A DNA stretch of 29,809 nucleotides from a virus, in the IMG/VR virus record IMGVR_UViG_3300044953_000253, positions 1 to 29,809 of that record. One strand, 5' to 3'. The translations under genes were made by a program, and so were the position numbers. The notes under the pieces were generated by a model. It was given only the letters and a program-made list of their open reading frames with translations, did no database searches and had not been told where the DNA came from. Below, one piece after another: positions 13,691 through 20,735 of the stretch. Position 1 is the stretch's first letter, and the number at the start of each line of letters is the position of its first letter.

Positions 13691-13915
13691 ATGGAAAATA
13701 CTAATGAATTAAACGTAAGGCCTGAGTTTGCAGTACATATGCTCAATCAAGAGGGCAAAGAAAAAGCCGCTAAAATTGCAATTGCGTTTCACAATCTTTT
13801 AGAGGAAATCTCGTCAATTTGTCCAGAAGGCAGAGAAATGTCTATTGTAAAAACAAAACTTGAGGAGGCTTCGTTTTTTGCCAAAAAAGCCATGGCAAAA
13901 AATAACTGCCAATAA
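13691..13915 (+). CDS. acb2: Acb2/Tad1-type cyclic nucleotide sponge (anti-CBASS/Thoeris), 74 aa
   Basis: The ATG follows AAGGAGAG nine bases after the transglycosylase gene. The protein is a small helical protein whose C-terminal half reads FHNLLEEISSICPEGRE (33-49) and KTKLEEASFFAKKAMAKN (54-71). This matches the Acb2 domain signature as I know it: a helix, C-P-x-S/G-R-E, then TKLEEA and a second helix with A-x-x-A-x-A. Known members sequester cyclic nucleotide signals of CBASS (and some of Thoeris), blocking effector activation. The ligand pocket cannot be verified by eye. Location in an early block among tiny accessory genes fits anti-defence. Confidence 0.72.
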   Translation: MENTNELNVRPEFAVHMLNQEGKEKAAKIAIAFHNLLEEISSICPEGREMSIVKTKLEEASFFAKKAMAKNNCQ

Positions 13916-13984
13916 TTTCCAGAGGGTTTTACCCAAGCAAGTCGGATATATTTGAGCAGACTTATGAAGTTGTGAGGAAGTAAA

Positions 13985-14170
13985 ATGAAAGAGATGACAC
14001 GGGAAGAGTTATTGGAGGAGATAAAAATCCTCCAACAAAATTATCTAGGCTCAGAGGTAGATCGGAAATACTTCGAGCATGAACTTGTTCCCCAACTTCT
14101 TAAGGAGATTGAGGAGTTAAAGGAACAACTTAAAAAATATAATGAATTCCGACAAGAGACAAACTATTAA
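13985..14170 (+). CDS. Small coiled-coil protein, 61 aa
   Basis: Starts at an ATG with GAGGAAG upstream, 69 nt after the Acb2-like gene. The whole protein is predicted helical with heptad hydrophobics (LLEEIKILQQNYLG and LLKEIEELKEQLKKY). No family, catalytic motif or membrane segment is recognised. Early accessory position suggests a host-interaction or phage regulatory peptide; function unknown. Confidence 0.6.
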   Translation: MKEMTREELLEEIKILQQNYLGSEVDRKYFEHELVPQLLKEIEELKEQLKKYNEFRQETNY

Positions 14171-14183
14171 GATTAAACAAGAT

Positions 14184-14211
14184 TTTACCTGGTAAGGGGC
14201 TGTTTTATAAT
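14184..14211 (+). promoter_or_regulatory. Sigma-70-type promoter candidate inside the early block
   Basis: A perfect TATAAT (14206-14211) lies 16 bp after TTTACC (14184-14189, four of six consensus bases). It starts the run of tiny genes from 14249 and would give them a transcript independent of the recombination genes. Confidence 0.55.
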
Positions 14212-14248
14212 GAATAAGGAGAGCAATTTATAAAGGGAGAGGAACAAC

Positions 14249-14650
14249 GTGGGTGATTACGTTAAAAACTATGAATCAGAAGCAAAGTTTTCTGACCTCA
14301 AGGGCCAAACAATTATTGAATTAGATGGATTACAGAAAGATTCAGATTACGTTTCTGTGAAAACAAAAGAGGGGAAAGAATATCAATGGTGTTATCACGA
14401 CGATTGCTGTGCAAAATGCAGCATAGAGGATATTACTGGAGACGTTGAAGACGTTATTGGAAGCGAAATTCTTTTAGCAGAAGAGGTTTCGCAAAAAGAG
14501 CTTAAAGAAAGTGACGAAGGAAGTTTTACTTGGACGTTTTATAAGCTGAGTACAATCAAGGGGTCGATCACAGTTAGATGGTATGGGTCATCTAATGGTT
14601 ACTATTCTGAATCGGTCTCGTTTGAGGATATGCCAATTATTGAGGAATAA
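14249..14650 (+). CDS. DUF7448-like phage protein, 133 aa
   Basis: The start is a GTG at 14249 behind GGGAGAGGA; no in-frame ATG is near. The sequence follows the pattern of a common phage family: FSDLKGQTIIEL, KTKEGKEYQWCYHDDCCAKC (about 38-57; an HDxDCC-like segment), SIEDITGDVEDVIGSEIL, and a beta-rich C-terminus. The paired cysteines and histidine could bind metal, though this is not established. Such proteins are usually in accessory early regions and have no firm function. Family assignment is from memory of its motif and is moderately certain. Confidence 0.68.
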   Translation: MGDYVKNYESEAKFSDLKGQTIIELDGLQKDSDYVSVKTKEGKEYQWCYHDDCCAKCSIEDITGDVEDVIGSEILLAEEVSQKELKESDEGSFTWTFYKLSTIKGSITVRWYGSSNGYYSESVSFEDMPIIEE

Positions 14651-14821
14651 ATGAATAAAGAAACAGTAGAAACAATTAGAGACATTCTTTTATGGGTGCA
14701 ACTAGCAATATCTGTTGTTGCCGTTTTCTTCGCGACTCGATTTGTAATAGAAGCACACGGGTTTAAAAAGGCGGTTAAGAATTTAAAGGGCGTAAAAGAT
14801 GAATCATCGCGAACCAATTGA
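14651..14821 (+). CDS. Small single-pass membrane protein, 56 aa
   Basis: The ATG at 14651 directly follows the previous stop (TAA-ATG) and shares its GAGG ribosome site. A polar start (MNKETVETIRD) leads into a hydrophobic helix at about residues 12-33 (ILLWVQLAISVVAVFFATRFV), then a basic tail (FKKAVKNLKGVKD). The stop overlaps the next gene by 23 nt. This is typical of tiny phage membrane peptides; function unknown. Confidence 0.6.
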   Translation: MNKETVETIRDILLWVQLAISVVAVFFATRFVIEAHGFKKAVKNLKGVKDESSRTN

Positions 14822-15008
14822 TTATGTGCTTGTTATTGGTTTTGCAATACTGTTTTTAGTAGCTGTTACGATGATTTTATCAATAGTCATTTCTGCATAT
14901 TCAAGATACTCATACTGCAAATCGAAAGGCGTTCCTTACGGTATTTGCAGCGAATACATAAGGGAAGAATTTGCAACACAGAATATTAAGTTGAGGGTGA
15001 AAGAATGA
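14799..15008 (+). CDS. Small membrane protein, 69 aa
   Basis: It starts at an ATG inside the end of the preceding gene, with AAAGGG about eleven bases upstream. One strong membrane helix spans about residues 9-33 (YVLVIGFAILFLVAVTMILSI). A cysteine-containing polar tail follows (SYCKSKGVPYGICSEY). No family is recognised. The gene is part of a train of overlapping tiny genes. Confidence 0.62.
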   Translation: MNHREPIDYVLVIGFAILFLVAVTMILSIVISAYSRYSYCKSKGVPYGICSEYIREEFATQNIKLRVKE

Positions 15009-15238
15009 ACGAGCAAACTCCATTCTTATGGAAGCAAACAAGAAACAGTTGGGAATACTTCCTTGAAGAGTCACATGACTTTGACGGTTGCTTGAATTAT
15101 GACGTGAAGACACAACTAAATGAATTAGGGAGCAAAGGGTGGGAATTGGTTTCTACTGAAGTAAAAGAATATCACACGATTGGCAGGAGTGTACCAGTTC
15201 GGAACATGGTTATGTTTTTCAAAAGGGTAAAGGAATGA
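15005..15238 (+). CDS. DUF4177-like small protein, 77 aa
   Basis: The start overlaps the previous stop (ATGA). Key segments are NSWEYFLEES near residue 14, a helix TQLNELGSKGWELVSTEV (about 36-53) and a final strand VMFFKRVKE. This is the pattern of DUF4177 proteins, where a short antiparallel sheet packs on a helix containing LNxLGxxGWELV. The domain is widespread in phages and bacteria without a defined reaction. The inference is structural only. Confidence 0.68.
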   Translation: MNEQTPFLWKQTRNSWEYFLEESHDFDGCLNYDVKTQLNELGSKGWELVSTEVKEYHTIGRSVPVRNMVMFFKRVKE

Positions 15239-15474
15239 TTAGGGACCACAAAATCAAGGTCATTAGCAACTGGGGAAAAGAAACGGTATATCTTTGTTTT
15301 GAAGAGCCGCAAAAAGAAATACAACTGGAACCAGAGCAGGACTTTACTTTCTGTGAGACGTGCTATGATAAACCCATTTCGTATTATTGCCCGACTGGTA
15401 AAGGGGAAGTAAGAATAATGGAGTACGTTTCCTACAATTGTGGCGGGGTTTACAAGGTAGGTAAAAAGGAATGA
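15235..15474 (+). CDS. Hypothetical cysteine-containing protein, 79 aa
   Basis: The ATG overlaps the previous stop (ATGA), so translation is coupled. The protein is beta-rich and acidic with five cysteines, among them FCETC (about 39-43), YC (51) and NCGG near the end. Spacing could suit a metal site but no known zinc-finger pattern is complete. No family recognised. Confidence 0.58.
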   Translation: MIRDHKIKVISNWGKETVYLCFEEPQKEIQLEPEQDFTFCETCYDKPISYYCPTGKGEVRIMEYVSYNCGGVYKVGKKE

Positions 15475-15575
15475 GCAACGAATCACTAATCTATAAAGCC
15501 ATTTGCTGGCTAATCGAAAAGAGTAAGTATCTTAATCCTGAAATTTTAATACGAGAATGGATAGAGAAGAAATGA
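15471..15575 (+). CDS. Micro-protein, 34 aa
   Basis: A 35-codon frame is linked by ATGA overlaps on its 5' side and on its 3' side with the next gene, with AAAAGGA upstream. The sequence (MSNESLIYKAICWLIEK, ending IREWIEKK) is amphipathic and helical with several tryptophans. The exact fit in the overlap chain supports it as a gene. Function unknown. Confidence 0.55.
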   Translation: MSNESLIYKAICWLIEKSKYLNPEILIREWIEKK

Positions 15576-15853
15576 ACGAGCAATCAATCGGTGAAAATTT
15601 AATAAAGTGCGCCCATTGCGGGATTCTATATTCCTCCAGAGAAAACCATTCTATGTGCACCGGCACTGGAACATTTCTCCAAATAGACACTGAAAGCAGA
15701 CTCCTCTGTGAGTGCCCAAAGTGCGGGATACAATTTGAAAAAGATCTAGGAGATCCAGACTTAGAAAACTGCACCATTCGAGAACTAGAAATGTTCAAGA
15801 TCGGATTTGAGCATGGAAGGAGAGTAGCAAATGGAAAAAACACAAATAATTAA
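15572..15853 (+). CDS. Zinc-ribbon-like protein, 93 aa
   Basis: I choose the ATG at 15572 because it overlaps the preceding stop (ATGA) like its neighbours. An ATG five codons earlier is also possible. CAHCG (about residue 13-17) and CECPKCG (about 46-52) form two knuckles of a probable zinc ribbon, with a helix-rich C-terminus (TIRELEMFKIGFEHGRRVA). Small zinc-ribbon phage proteins often bind nucleic acid or host factors; here the role is unknown. Confidence 0.62.
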   Translation: MNEQSIGENLIKCAHCGILYSSRENHSMCTGTGTFLQIDTESRLLCECPKCGIQFEKDLGDPDLENCTIRELEMFKIGFEHGRRVANGKNTNN

Positions 15854-15968
15854 CATCATAGGGTCAATGTTTTTCTTTGCAATGCTGATATTTGGAGAGT
15901 TAAAAACTAAACTAGCTATATTCATGACGATTTTGTTTGCGCTAATGTTTCTTTGGGGTGCGCTATGA
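15831..15968 (+). CDS. Small two-helix membrane protein, 45 aa
   Basis: Starts at an ATG inside the end of the zinc-ribbon gene, preceded by AAGGAGAG. Two hydrophobic stretches (about 6-22 and 28-44, the latter IAIFMTILFALMFLWGAL-like) are separated by a short GELKTK loop, giving a probable hairpin in the membrane. The stop overlaps the next start (ATGA). Function unknown; a small holin-like size, but it lies in the early block. Confidence 0.6.
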   Translation: MEKTQIINIIGSMFFFAMLIFGELKTKLAIFMTILFALMFLWGAL

Positions 15969-16156
15969 AAGCAACAATTAGTTTCAACTTACCTGAAGAT
16001 CGGGAAGACTTTGACTTTGCCTTAAATGGAGTCGAATACTACCTTACAATCAAGGAATTGGATGACTGGCTTAGAGGCTTAGCAAAATACGAAAATAAAG
16101 AAACAGTCAAAATTCATGAAGTAAGAGCAAGGCTCAGGGAACGTGTGTCTTTTTGA
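15965..16156 (+). CDS. Hypothetical small acidic protein, 63 aa
   Basis: The ATG at 15965 overlaps the preceding stop (ATGA); a TTG four codons earlier is less likely. The protein starts KATISFNLPEDREDFDFALNG and continues into a helix YLTIKELDDWLRGL. This opening resembles a widespread small phage protein that carries the same F-N-L-P-E-(D/E)-x-x-x-F pattern. No enzymatic motif is seen and the role is unknown. Confidence 0.62.
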   Translation: MKATISFNLPEDREDFDFALNGVEYYLTIKELDDWLRGLAKYENKETVKIHEVRARLRERVSF

Positions 16157-16186
16157 TAGCCTAAAGCGTGTATAAACACAACCAGT

Positions 16187-16217
16187 TTGCCATGGATTTG
16201 GTCTACCATGCTATAAT
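16187..16217 (+). promoter_or_regulatory. Promoter candidate with flanking direct repeat
   Basis: TTGCCA (16187-16192) and TATAAT (16212-16217) are 19 bp apart. A direct repeat TTTGCCATGGAT (16186-16197) / TTTGCCCATGGAT (16217-16229) brackets the space and contains two NcoI-like palindromes CCATGG. A regulated promoter for the last part of the early block is plausible. Confidence 0.5.
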
Positions 16218-16223
16218 TTGCCC

Positions 16224-16328
16224 ATGGATGAGACAGATCTTTGCGGCATCATGAAATCGGAGCTCGCCAAGCTAAAACGCGGTCGACACCGCCGAAAGCG
16301 ATCTTTTCATAAAAAAAGAAGAAAATAA
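16224..16328 (+). CDS. Very basic micro-protein, 34 aa
   Basis: The frame begins at an ATG six bases after the TATAAT candidate and so would have almost no leader; no ribosome site is present. The second half is strongly basic (KRGRHRRKRSFHKKRRK) and could bind nucleic acid. Occupying an otherwise gene-free 208-bp gap, it may be real, but the missing Shine-Dalgarno keeps confidence low. Confidence 0.38.
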   Translation: MDETDLCGIMKSELAKLKRGRHRRKRSFHKKRRK

Positions 16329-16364
16329 TTATTATTTGTCATTGATTTCCATCACTATTATGGA

Positions 16365-17153
16365 ATGGCGCCAAAGAATGGACCCAAAATCCTGCTTGTC
16401 GACATTGAGGTTATGCCTATGGAGGTCTTTTGCTTTGACCTCTATGACCCAAAATTAAACCACAAGAATATTGTTAAAGATTGGTCAATCATTTCATACG
16501 CGGCCCAATGGGTAGGCGAAAGTAAGGTATATTATCAAGATCAACGTAACGCCAAAGACTTAAGGGACGAAAAGAAAATACTGCAAGAGATTTGGGATCT
16601 AATAAATGAGTGCGACATTTTCTTAGGCCACAACTCCCAAGGCTTTGACTTTCCAAAACTTAACACCCGCTTTATTAAACACGGCTTTAAACCAATTAAG
16701 CCAGACAAGCACATTGATACGCTAAAGATGGCTAAGAAACATTTTAAAGTCTCCTCAAACTCCCTCGAATATCTCCTAGAGTTTCTAGAGTGTAAAAACC
16801 GCAAAACAAAGCATGAGAAATACCCTGGAATGTCCCTTTTTCACGCTTTAAGAAGTGGAGAAAAGGGCGCTTGGGAAGAGCTCAAAAAGTACAATATCAA
16901 TGACATTGCAGCGACAAGGGAGCTCTATGAGCGGATCTATCCGTGGTCTAATCACATTAACTTCAACCTGTACACTAAAGAGCTAGACATTGTTTGCAGC
17001 TGTGGATCCACTGAGTTTGTTAAAAACGGCTTTACTTGGAAAGAAAGCGGCAAGTACCAGGTTTATATTTGCGTAAGCTGTGGAGCCCGTGAGAGGGGAA
17101 GAGTTAACCTTATCTCTGCAACTAAGAAGGATACGCTAAGAAAGCGCGTTTAA
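16365..17153 (+). CDS. DEDDy-type 3'-5' exonuclease with C-terminal zinc ribbon, 262 aa
   Basis: The protein has the RNase H-like proofreading-exonuclease fold. The acids are in LLVDIEV (D13, E15), in FLGHNSQGFDFPKLNTR with D in GFD (about residue 95), and in KKYNINDIAATRELYER with the Y-x-x-x-D pattern near 180. Residues from about 210 (CSCGSTEFVKNG and CVSCGARERGR) form a four-cysteine zinc ribbon. It probably degrades or proofreads single-stranded DNA, or RNA, during replication. The in-frame ATG at 16365 lacks a ribosome site. The gene ends four bases from the convergent endolysin gene. Confidence 0.84.
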   Translation: MAPKNGPKILLVDIEVMPMEVFCFDLYDPKLNHKNIVKDWSIISYAAQWVGESKVYYQDQRNAKDLRDEKKILQEIWDLINECDIFLGHNSQGFDFPKLNTRFIKHGFKPIKPDKHIDTLKMAKKHFKVSSNSLEYLLEFLECKNRKTKHEKYPGMSLFHALRSGEKGAWEELKKYNINDIAATRELYERIYPWSNHINFNLYTKELDIVCSCGSTEFVKNGFTWKESGKYQVYICVSCGARERGRVNLISATKKDTLRKRV

Positions 17154-17157
17154 CACT

Positions 17158-17598
17158 TCACCTAGCCTCATCAACAATAGTAAAATGCATTGGATCTGGA
17201 CGGCGATAGTCACCTCCCCAATAAAATCCTGCGTCTTTAAAGCACTTAACAAAGAGCCTGGAAAGTGTACTTTGAGCCCCCAGCGGATTTCTAGAGCCGT
17301 TTACATCAATAGCTAGGCCCCATGAGTGCACCGACATAAGGCCAGGCACTCCTCTAACTGAGCGAATATTGAAGCATCCGTTAAACTCATCTAGTTCATG
17401 GGCAATGTTAAATACTCTTAGGTTATTGAGAGCGGCGTCCATATTTAAGAACATGGCTCTATTCATGTAAATGTTCTTTTTTCCCATATTTATAAAATTG
17501 GGAACTTGGTAGGCGGCCATCCATAGCCTTTCATCCGGCCATTCCTGGCCGGTTATCTTTCCGAACTTTTCTGGAAGCTGTGAGCGTTTGATTGTCAT
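17158..17598 (-). CDS. M15-family peptidase endolysin, 146 aa
   Basis: The zinc site of VanY/M15 peptidases is present: SVHSWGLAIDVN (89-100) with H91 and D98, and DPMHF with H138, plus the FYWGGDY segment just before it. Such phage enzymes cut peptide cross-bridges or stems of peptidoglycan for lysis. There is no signal peptide, so export would need a holin. It is the last gene of the late minus-strand block, in front of the convergent exonuclease, and lies far from the holin-like gene at 29280. The ribosome site is weak. Confidence 0.86.
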   Translation of the reverse strand: MTIKRSQLPEKFGKITGQEWPDERLWMAAYQVPNFINMGKKNIYMNRAMFLNMDAALNNLRVFNIAHELDEFNGCFNIRSVRGVPGLMSVHSWGLAIDVNGSRNPLGAQSTLSRLFVKCFKDAGFYWGGDYRRPDPMHFTIVDEAR

Positions 17599-17601
17599 TT
17601 T

Positions 17602-18534
17602 TTATTCTTTTAATCCTAATTCTTTAAGCGCCTTTATTAGCGCACTCATAGATGGCTTTTGTAATTCAATTGAATTAAAGGCATTGCTTTCTGGATTAAA
17701 CGTATCTAGAAAAAATGGATCTCCCCTGTGAAGCGTATTATGTTTTGGAATTATGCGCCTTATTTGAATTTCTGTTGGCGCTCTCATTGTCTCCATTCCA
17801 ACGCCAGGATAATTTCTTATGATTTTACCGCCGTACATAAAGAGCCTTTTTAATGGGTCATCTCCAAGCAATCTTGAGGTCTCTTCATTGTAGATCAATT
17901 CCTCTGGGATCTCGTTTTTTATAATATCAATTGCTGCGTCTGGAATTTCTGAGTGATCTACCATTCTTTGATTATAAAATTGAGAGGGAAATCTAGCCGC
18001 TTCCTCTCTATTCCAATGCCTACCACTTAAATCATAATAGTCGCCAGCGTGTCCTACATATCCAGCTTCGTTAAAATTTGACGTTTTTCCGTAAAAGTCT
18101 TTGGCGGCCTTGTTTAAGGCAAACTTTACATTTTCATTTTCTAGTTTTTTCAATCCAGAAAGTATTTTAAGCGGCTCAAGGTCAATCCCACCTGCTTGGT
18201 TTAACGCTTTAATCCGCTTTATCGCTTGAGGGCCAAGTTTTGCCGCTCCACTAGCAGCCCCAAAAATAGAAGTTGGATCCAAAGCAATGTTTTCCAAGGT
18301 TCCAAAGTCTGGAGCCAATTCTGGGTCCTCTCCAAACTGTCTTTGCATCGCTGGCAAGATGGGCTCATTTGTAATAGCCGCGCCTATTCCAGCGCGGATA
18401 GGTGCGTTTACTAAAGATTCGTAAATATTCACTGGTATCTGAGCGATGTCTAAAGGAGACAATACATTAGCGACATCTTCGGGCTCATAGCCCATGATTT
18501 TATTGAGCGCCTGTAATCTCTTTTCGTTTCTCAT
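17602..18534 (-). CDS. Putative internal virion protein, 310 aa
   Basis: The start ATG at 18534 follows the portal stop directly (TAG-ATG), with GGGGGA as ribosome site. The N-terminal region has APIRAGIGAAI then MQRQFGEDPELAPDFG. The same RAGI...QFG..P..AP module starts the 601-residue protein upstream of the portal. The C-terminal half has GYVGHAGDYYDLSGRHWN and several Arg/Asp-rich stretches that I do not recognise. I infer an ejected or portal-associated virion protein from the shared module and gene position. Enzymatic activity cannot be excluded. Confidence 0.62.
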   Translation of the reverse strand: MRNEKRLQALNKIMGYEPEDVANVLSPLDIAQIPVNIYESLVNAPIRAGIGAAITNEPILPAMQRQFGEDPELAPDFGTLENIALDPTSIFGAASGAAKLGPQAIKRIKALNQAGGIDLEPLKILSGLKKLENENVKFALNKAAKDFYGKTSNFNEAGYVGHAGDYYDLSGRHWNREEAARFPSQFYNQRMVDHSEIPDAAIDIIKNEIPEELIYNEETSRLLGDDPLKRLFMYGGKIIRNYPGVGMETMRAPTEIQIRRIIPKHNTLHRGDPFFLDTFNPESNAFNSIELQKPSMSALIKALKELGLKE

Positions 18535-20418
18535 CTATCCCCCAATGAGCTCCTCTATTTTTGCCTCAGGAGGTGCAAGTTGCTCGGATAGATCTAGCTT
18601 TTGTGGGCTAGATACCTGATCCGGCGGAACTGGTTGTTGCGGCAATCTCGATTTATGAATGTTTATGTGATCTTCAAATAGCTTTTTAATAAACGGCGGA
18701 AAGCTCTTGTATTCCACGGTCATCATTTCAACGGCGTGCTCGTTAATGTGAATTGGGTCAATATCTTCGCTCTCAACCTCAACAAATATCCCCTTTTTAA
18801 GCAGTTCATTCTCTTTTTGAGCCGTTGCTCTAGCAATGGTTTGCTCTTTGTATGCAGAATTTGGATTGTTTAGCTTTAACATCTCTAGCACTTGATCGTT
18901 ATCTTTTAGGACTCCAGCCTGTACTAAGTTTTGTACGGCTTCGATTCGACCGCTTGCCGTCCAGCCTAATGGATTAGTGTCCTCTAGCCAAACGTCTAGC
19001 TCAGAGGGGACCATTCCGCCGTGGAAAGTAGCGGTTTCAAACCTATTCAGCTTTTCAACTTTAATCACTCGCGGATCGTCTTCTGTGAAGTATTGAGCCG
19101 CAATATCTAGTATCCCTCGGTTTGTTTCCTGAATTGAACGATAGAATAGCTTAACAAATGGAGCCCATTGCGATCTATCTTGCTCAAGTACAAGCTGCAA
19201 CGCTAAAGCCGTCTTGGTAGCCGCTGGGATCTCTCCTCTGGAGGCTGAGCTCATACCAGAAACTTGCTGTAAAGCCGCTCTCACGTCCGCCTTGTGGTTT
19301 GCGAGCTCCGTAAAGTTAAAGTTTGGAACATAAAACTCTGGCTTTCCGCCCGATTGCTTATAGCGGATAATATCACCAGGACGATCTGAAAACGCTTGGC
19401 CTGGTATCTTTGCCTCTTCCGACACTAAAACCCGCGGGCGAGCAATAAGGTTTCTGGCTTCAATAATCATCGAAGCGGCCCTATTTACTTGCTCTTGCAA
19501 ATCCATTACTTGATCTATAGTTGATAAGCCCCAAAAGCACATGGGAGGCTTGTCAAATGACAAATGCTCAATTGGAAGGGAGTGCGACTTGTATGGCCAG
19601 GTCATTCCCTTTAGAACCTTTTTGCCAGCATAACAAACATAGATTCCCTCATCGCACCAACTCGTAGGCTTATGATAATAGTGGTGTACTTGTATTAAAT
19701 CATCGTCCGTTCGGAGTTGCCCATTGTAAGCATTGATAGCAACAACGGATTCAGAATCTATAGATCCATGTTCCGCCTCTAGCTCAGACTTGTTTGCTGG
19801 AACGGATCTAAAAAAGTCGTACATATCAGACATTTCATCTATTCCAAGCCGTACAGCAATGCGGAATGGATCGTCGATCTCAATCTTAACATCGCCGCGC
19901 CATTTCTTTATTTTATTCTCTCCGCCCTCATCTTCGCTTAATAGCATTGATCCGCCCGCATAAGGGTCGTATTGCCTAAACAAAAAAGCATTTCCGAAAA
20001 TGGTGCAACTCTTTACGAACTTCGCGTACTTGTTTTCTAGGTCTTTTGTTTTGTAAAAATACTTGATGTAAGATTCGCAGTTTTCAGCATCCTTTACGTC
20101 CTTAGATGAATCCGAAGCAGGAAAAACCCTAGTGATCGGCATGTTTTGAACAAATACAGAGACCATTCGCTGTACAATGTTATTGGTATGGTTTTCTTTT
20201 AACTCGACCCTGTACTGGTTCCCTGTCCTAGAGAAGTTTCTAATGTTATGATGGCCAGCATAGAACGCTAGAGATTGACGCCACCTTTGATCGTGCTCAT
20301 TTTGCCTTTGCTGTGTCCAATTACTTCTCATCTTTTCTAGACAAGAAATCAAATCAGAGGCGCTAAGATCGGGATCTTTTAAGTAGGCATTAAAGTGGTC
20401 GTAAACGGTTTTTTTCAT
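18535..20418 (-). CDS. Portal protein, 627 aa
   Basis: The portal forms the dodecameric ring at the capsid vertex through which DNA enters and leaves. The size fits podoviral (P22-like) portals. Visible features are a helical N-terminus (WTQQRQNEHDQRWRQSLAFYAG), a long stem/wing region with GDIIRYKQSGGKPEF, a helical crown-type section (LQQVSGMSSASRGEIPAATKTALALQLVLEQD) and a C-terminal acidic/Pro-rich tail. The ATG overlaps the preceding stop (ATGA). It is separated from the terminase and capsid genes by most of the late block, which is unusual. Confidence 0.88.
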   Translation of the reverse strand: MKKTVYDHFNAYLKDPDLSASDLISCLEKMRSNWTQQRQNEHDQRWRQSLAFYAGHHNIRNFSRTGNQYRVELKENHTNNIVQRMVSVFVQNMPITRVFPASDSSKDVKDAENCESYIKYFYKTKDLENKYAKFVKSCTIFGNAFLFRQYDPYAGGSMLLSEDEGGENKIKKWRGDVKIEIDDPFRIAVRLGIDEMSDMYDFFRSVPANKSELEAEHGSIDSESVVAINAYNGQLRTDDDLIQVHHYYHKPTSWCDEGIYVCYAGKKVLKGMTWPYKSHSLPIEHLSFDKPPMCFWGLSTIDQVMDLQEQVNRAASMIIEARNLIARPRVLVSEEAKIPGQAFSDRPGDIIRYKQSGGKPEFYVPNFNFTELANHKADVRAALQQVSGMSSASRGEIPAATKTALALQLVLEQDRSQWAPFVKLFYRSIQETNRGILDIAAQYFTEDDPRVIKVEKLNRFETATFHGGMVPSELDVWLEDTNPLGWTASGRIEAVQNLVQAGVLKDNDQVLEMLKLNNPNSAYKEQTIARATAQKENELLKKGIFVEVESEDIDPIHINEHAVEMMTVEYKSFPPFIKKLFEDHINIHKSRLPQQPVPPDQVSSPQKLDLSEQLAPPEAKIEELIGG

Positions 20419-20735
20419 AAGCCCTCAACGTAGTCAAATTTTCCGCCTTTTCTATCATAGCCAAGGGGGACTCCATTAACTTCATACTCTTTTACAATTG
20501 TTCCCAAATCCGTGTGGGCCTTAAGTATGAACTCGCTTTGAGCGTTCAATGACTCTTGAATTAGAATTTGCCCGTCTTTTATCTCTTTTGTACATTTCAA
20601 AAAGTCGATTATCGCCTCATGAAGCGCTCTAATGTTCGCATCATTTATCTTGTTTTGCTTTTGCACCTGATAAGACTTCCACTCTATCCAGCCGACAATG
20701 AGTGCAAAGAAAATAGTGATTGATATAAATTCCAT
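20415..20735 (-). CDS. Membrane-anchored coiled-coil protein, 106 aa
   Basis: The ATG at 20735 follows the previous stop directly (TAAATG) and the gene ends in the portal start (ATGA). A hydrophobic N-terminal helix (about 3-17, FISITIFFALIVGW) is followed by a helix with heptad hydrophobics (about 25-85). N-terminal helix plus coiled coil resembles an inner-membrane spanin, but its place beside the portal suggests a virion or ejection role. No family recognised. Confidence 0.6.
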   Translation of the reverse strand: MEFISITIFFALIVGWIEWKSYQVQKQNKINDANIRALHEAIIDFLKCTKEIKDGQILIQESLNAQSEFILKAHTDLGTIVKEYEVNGVPLGYDRKGGKFDYVEGL

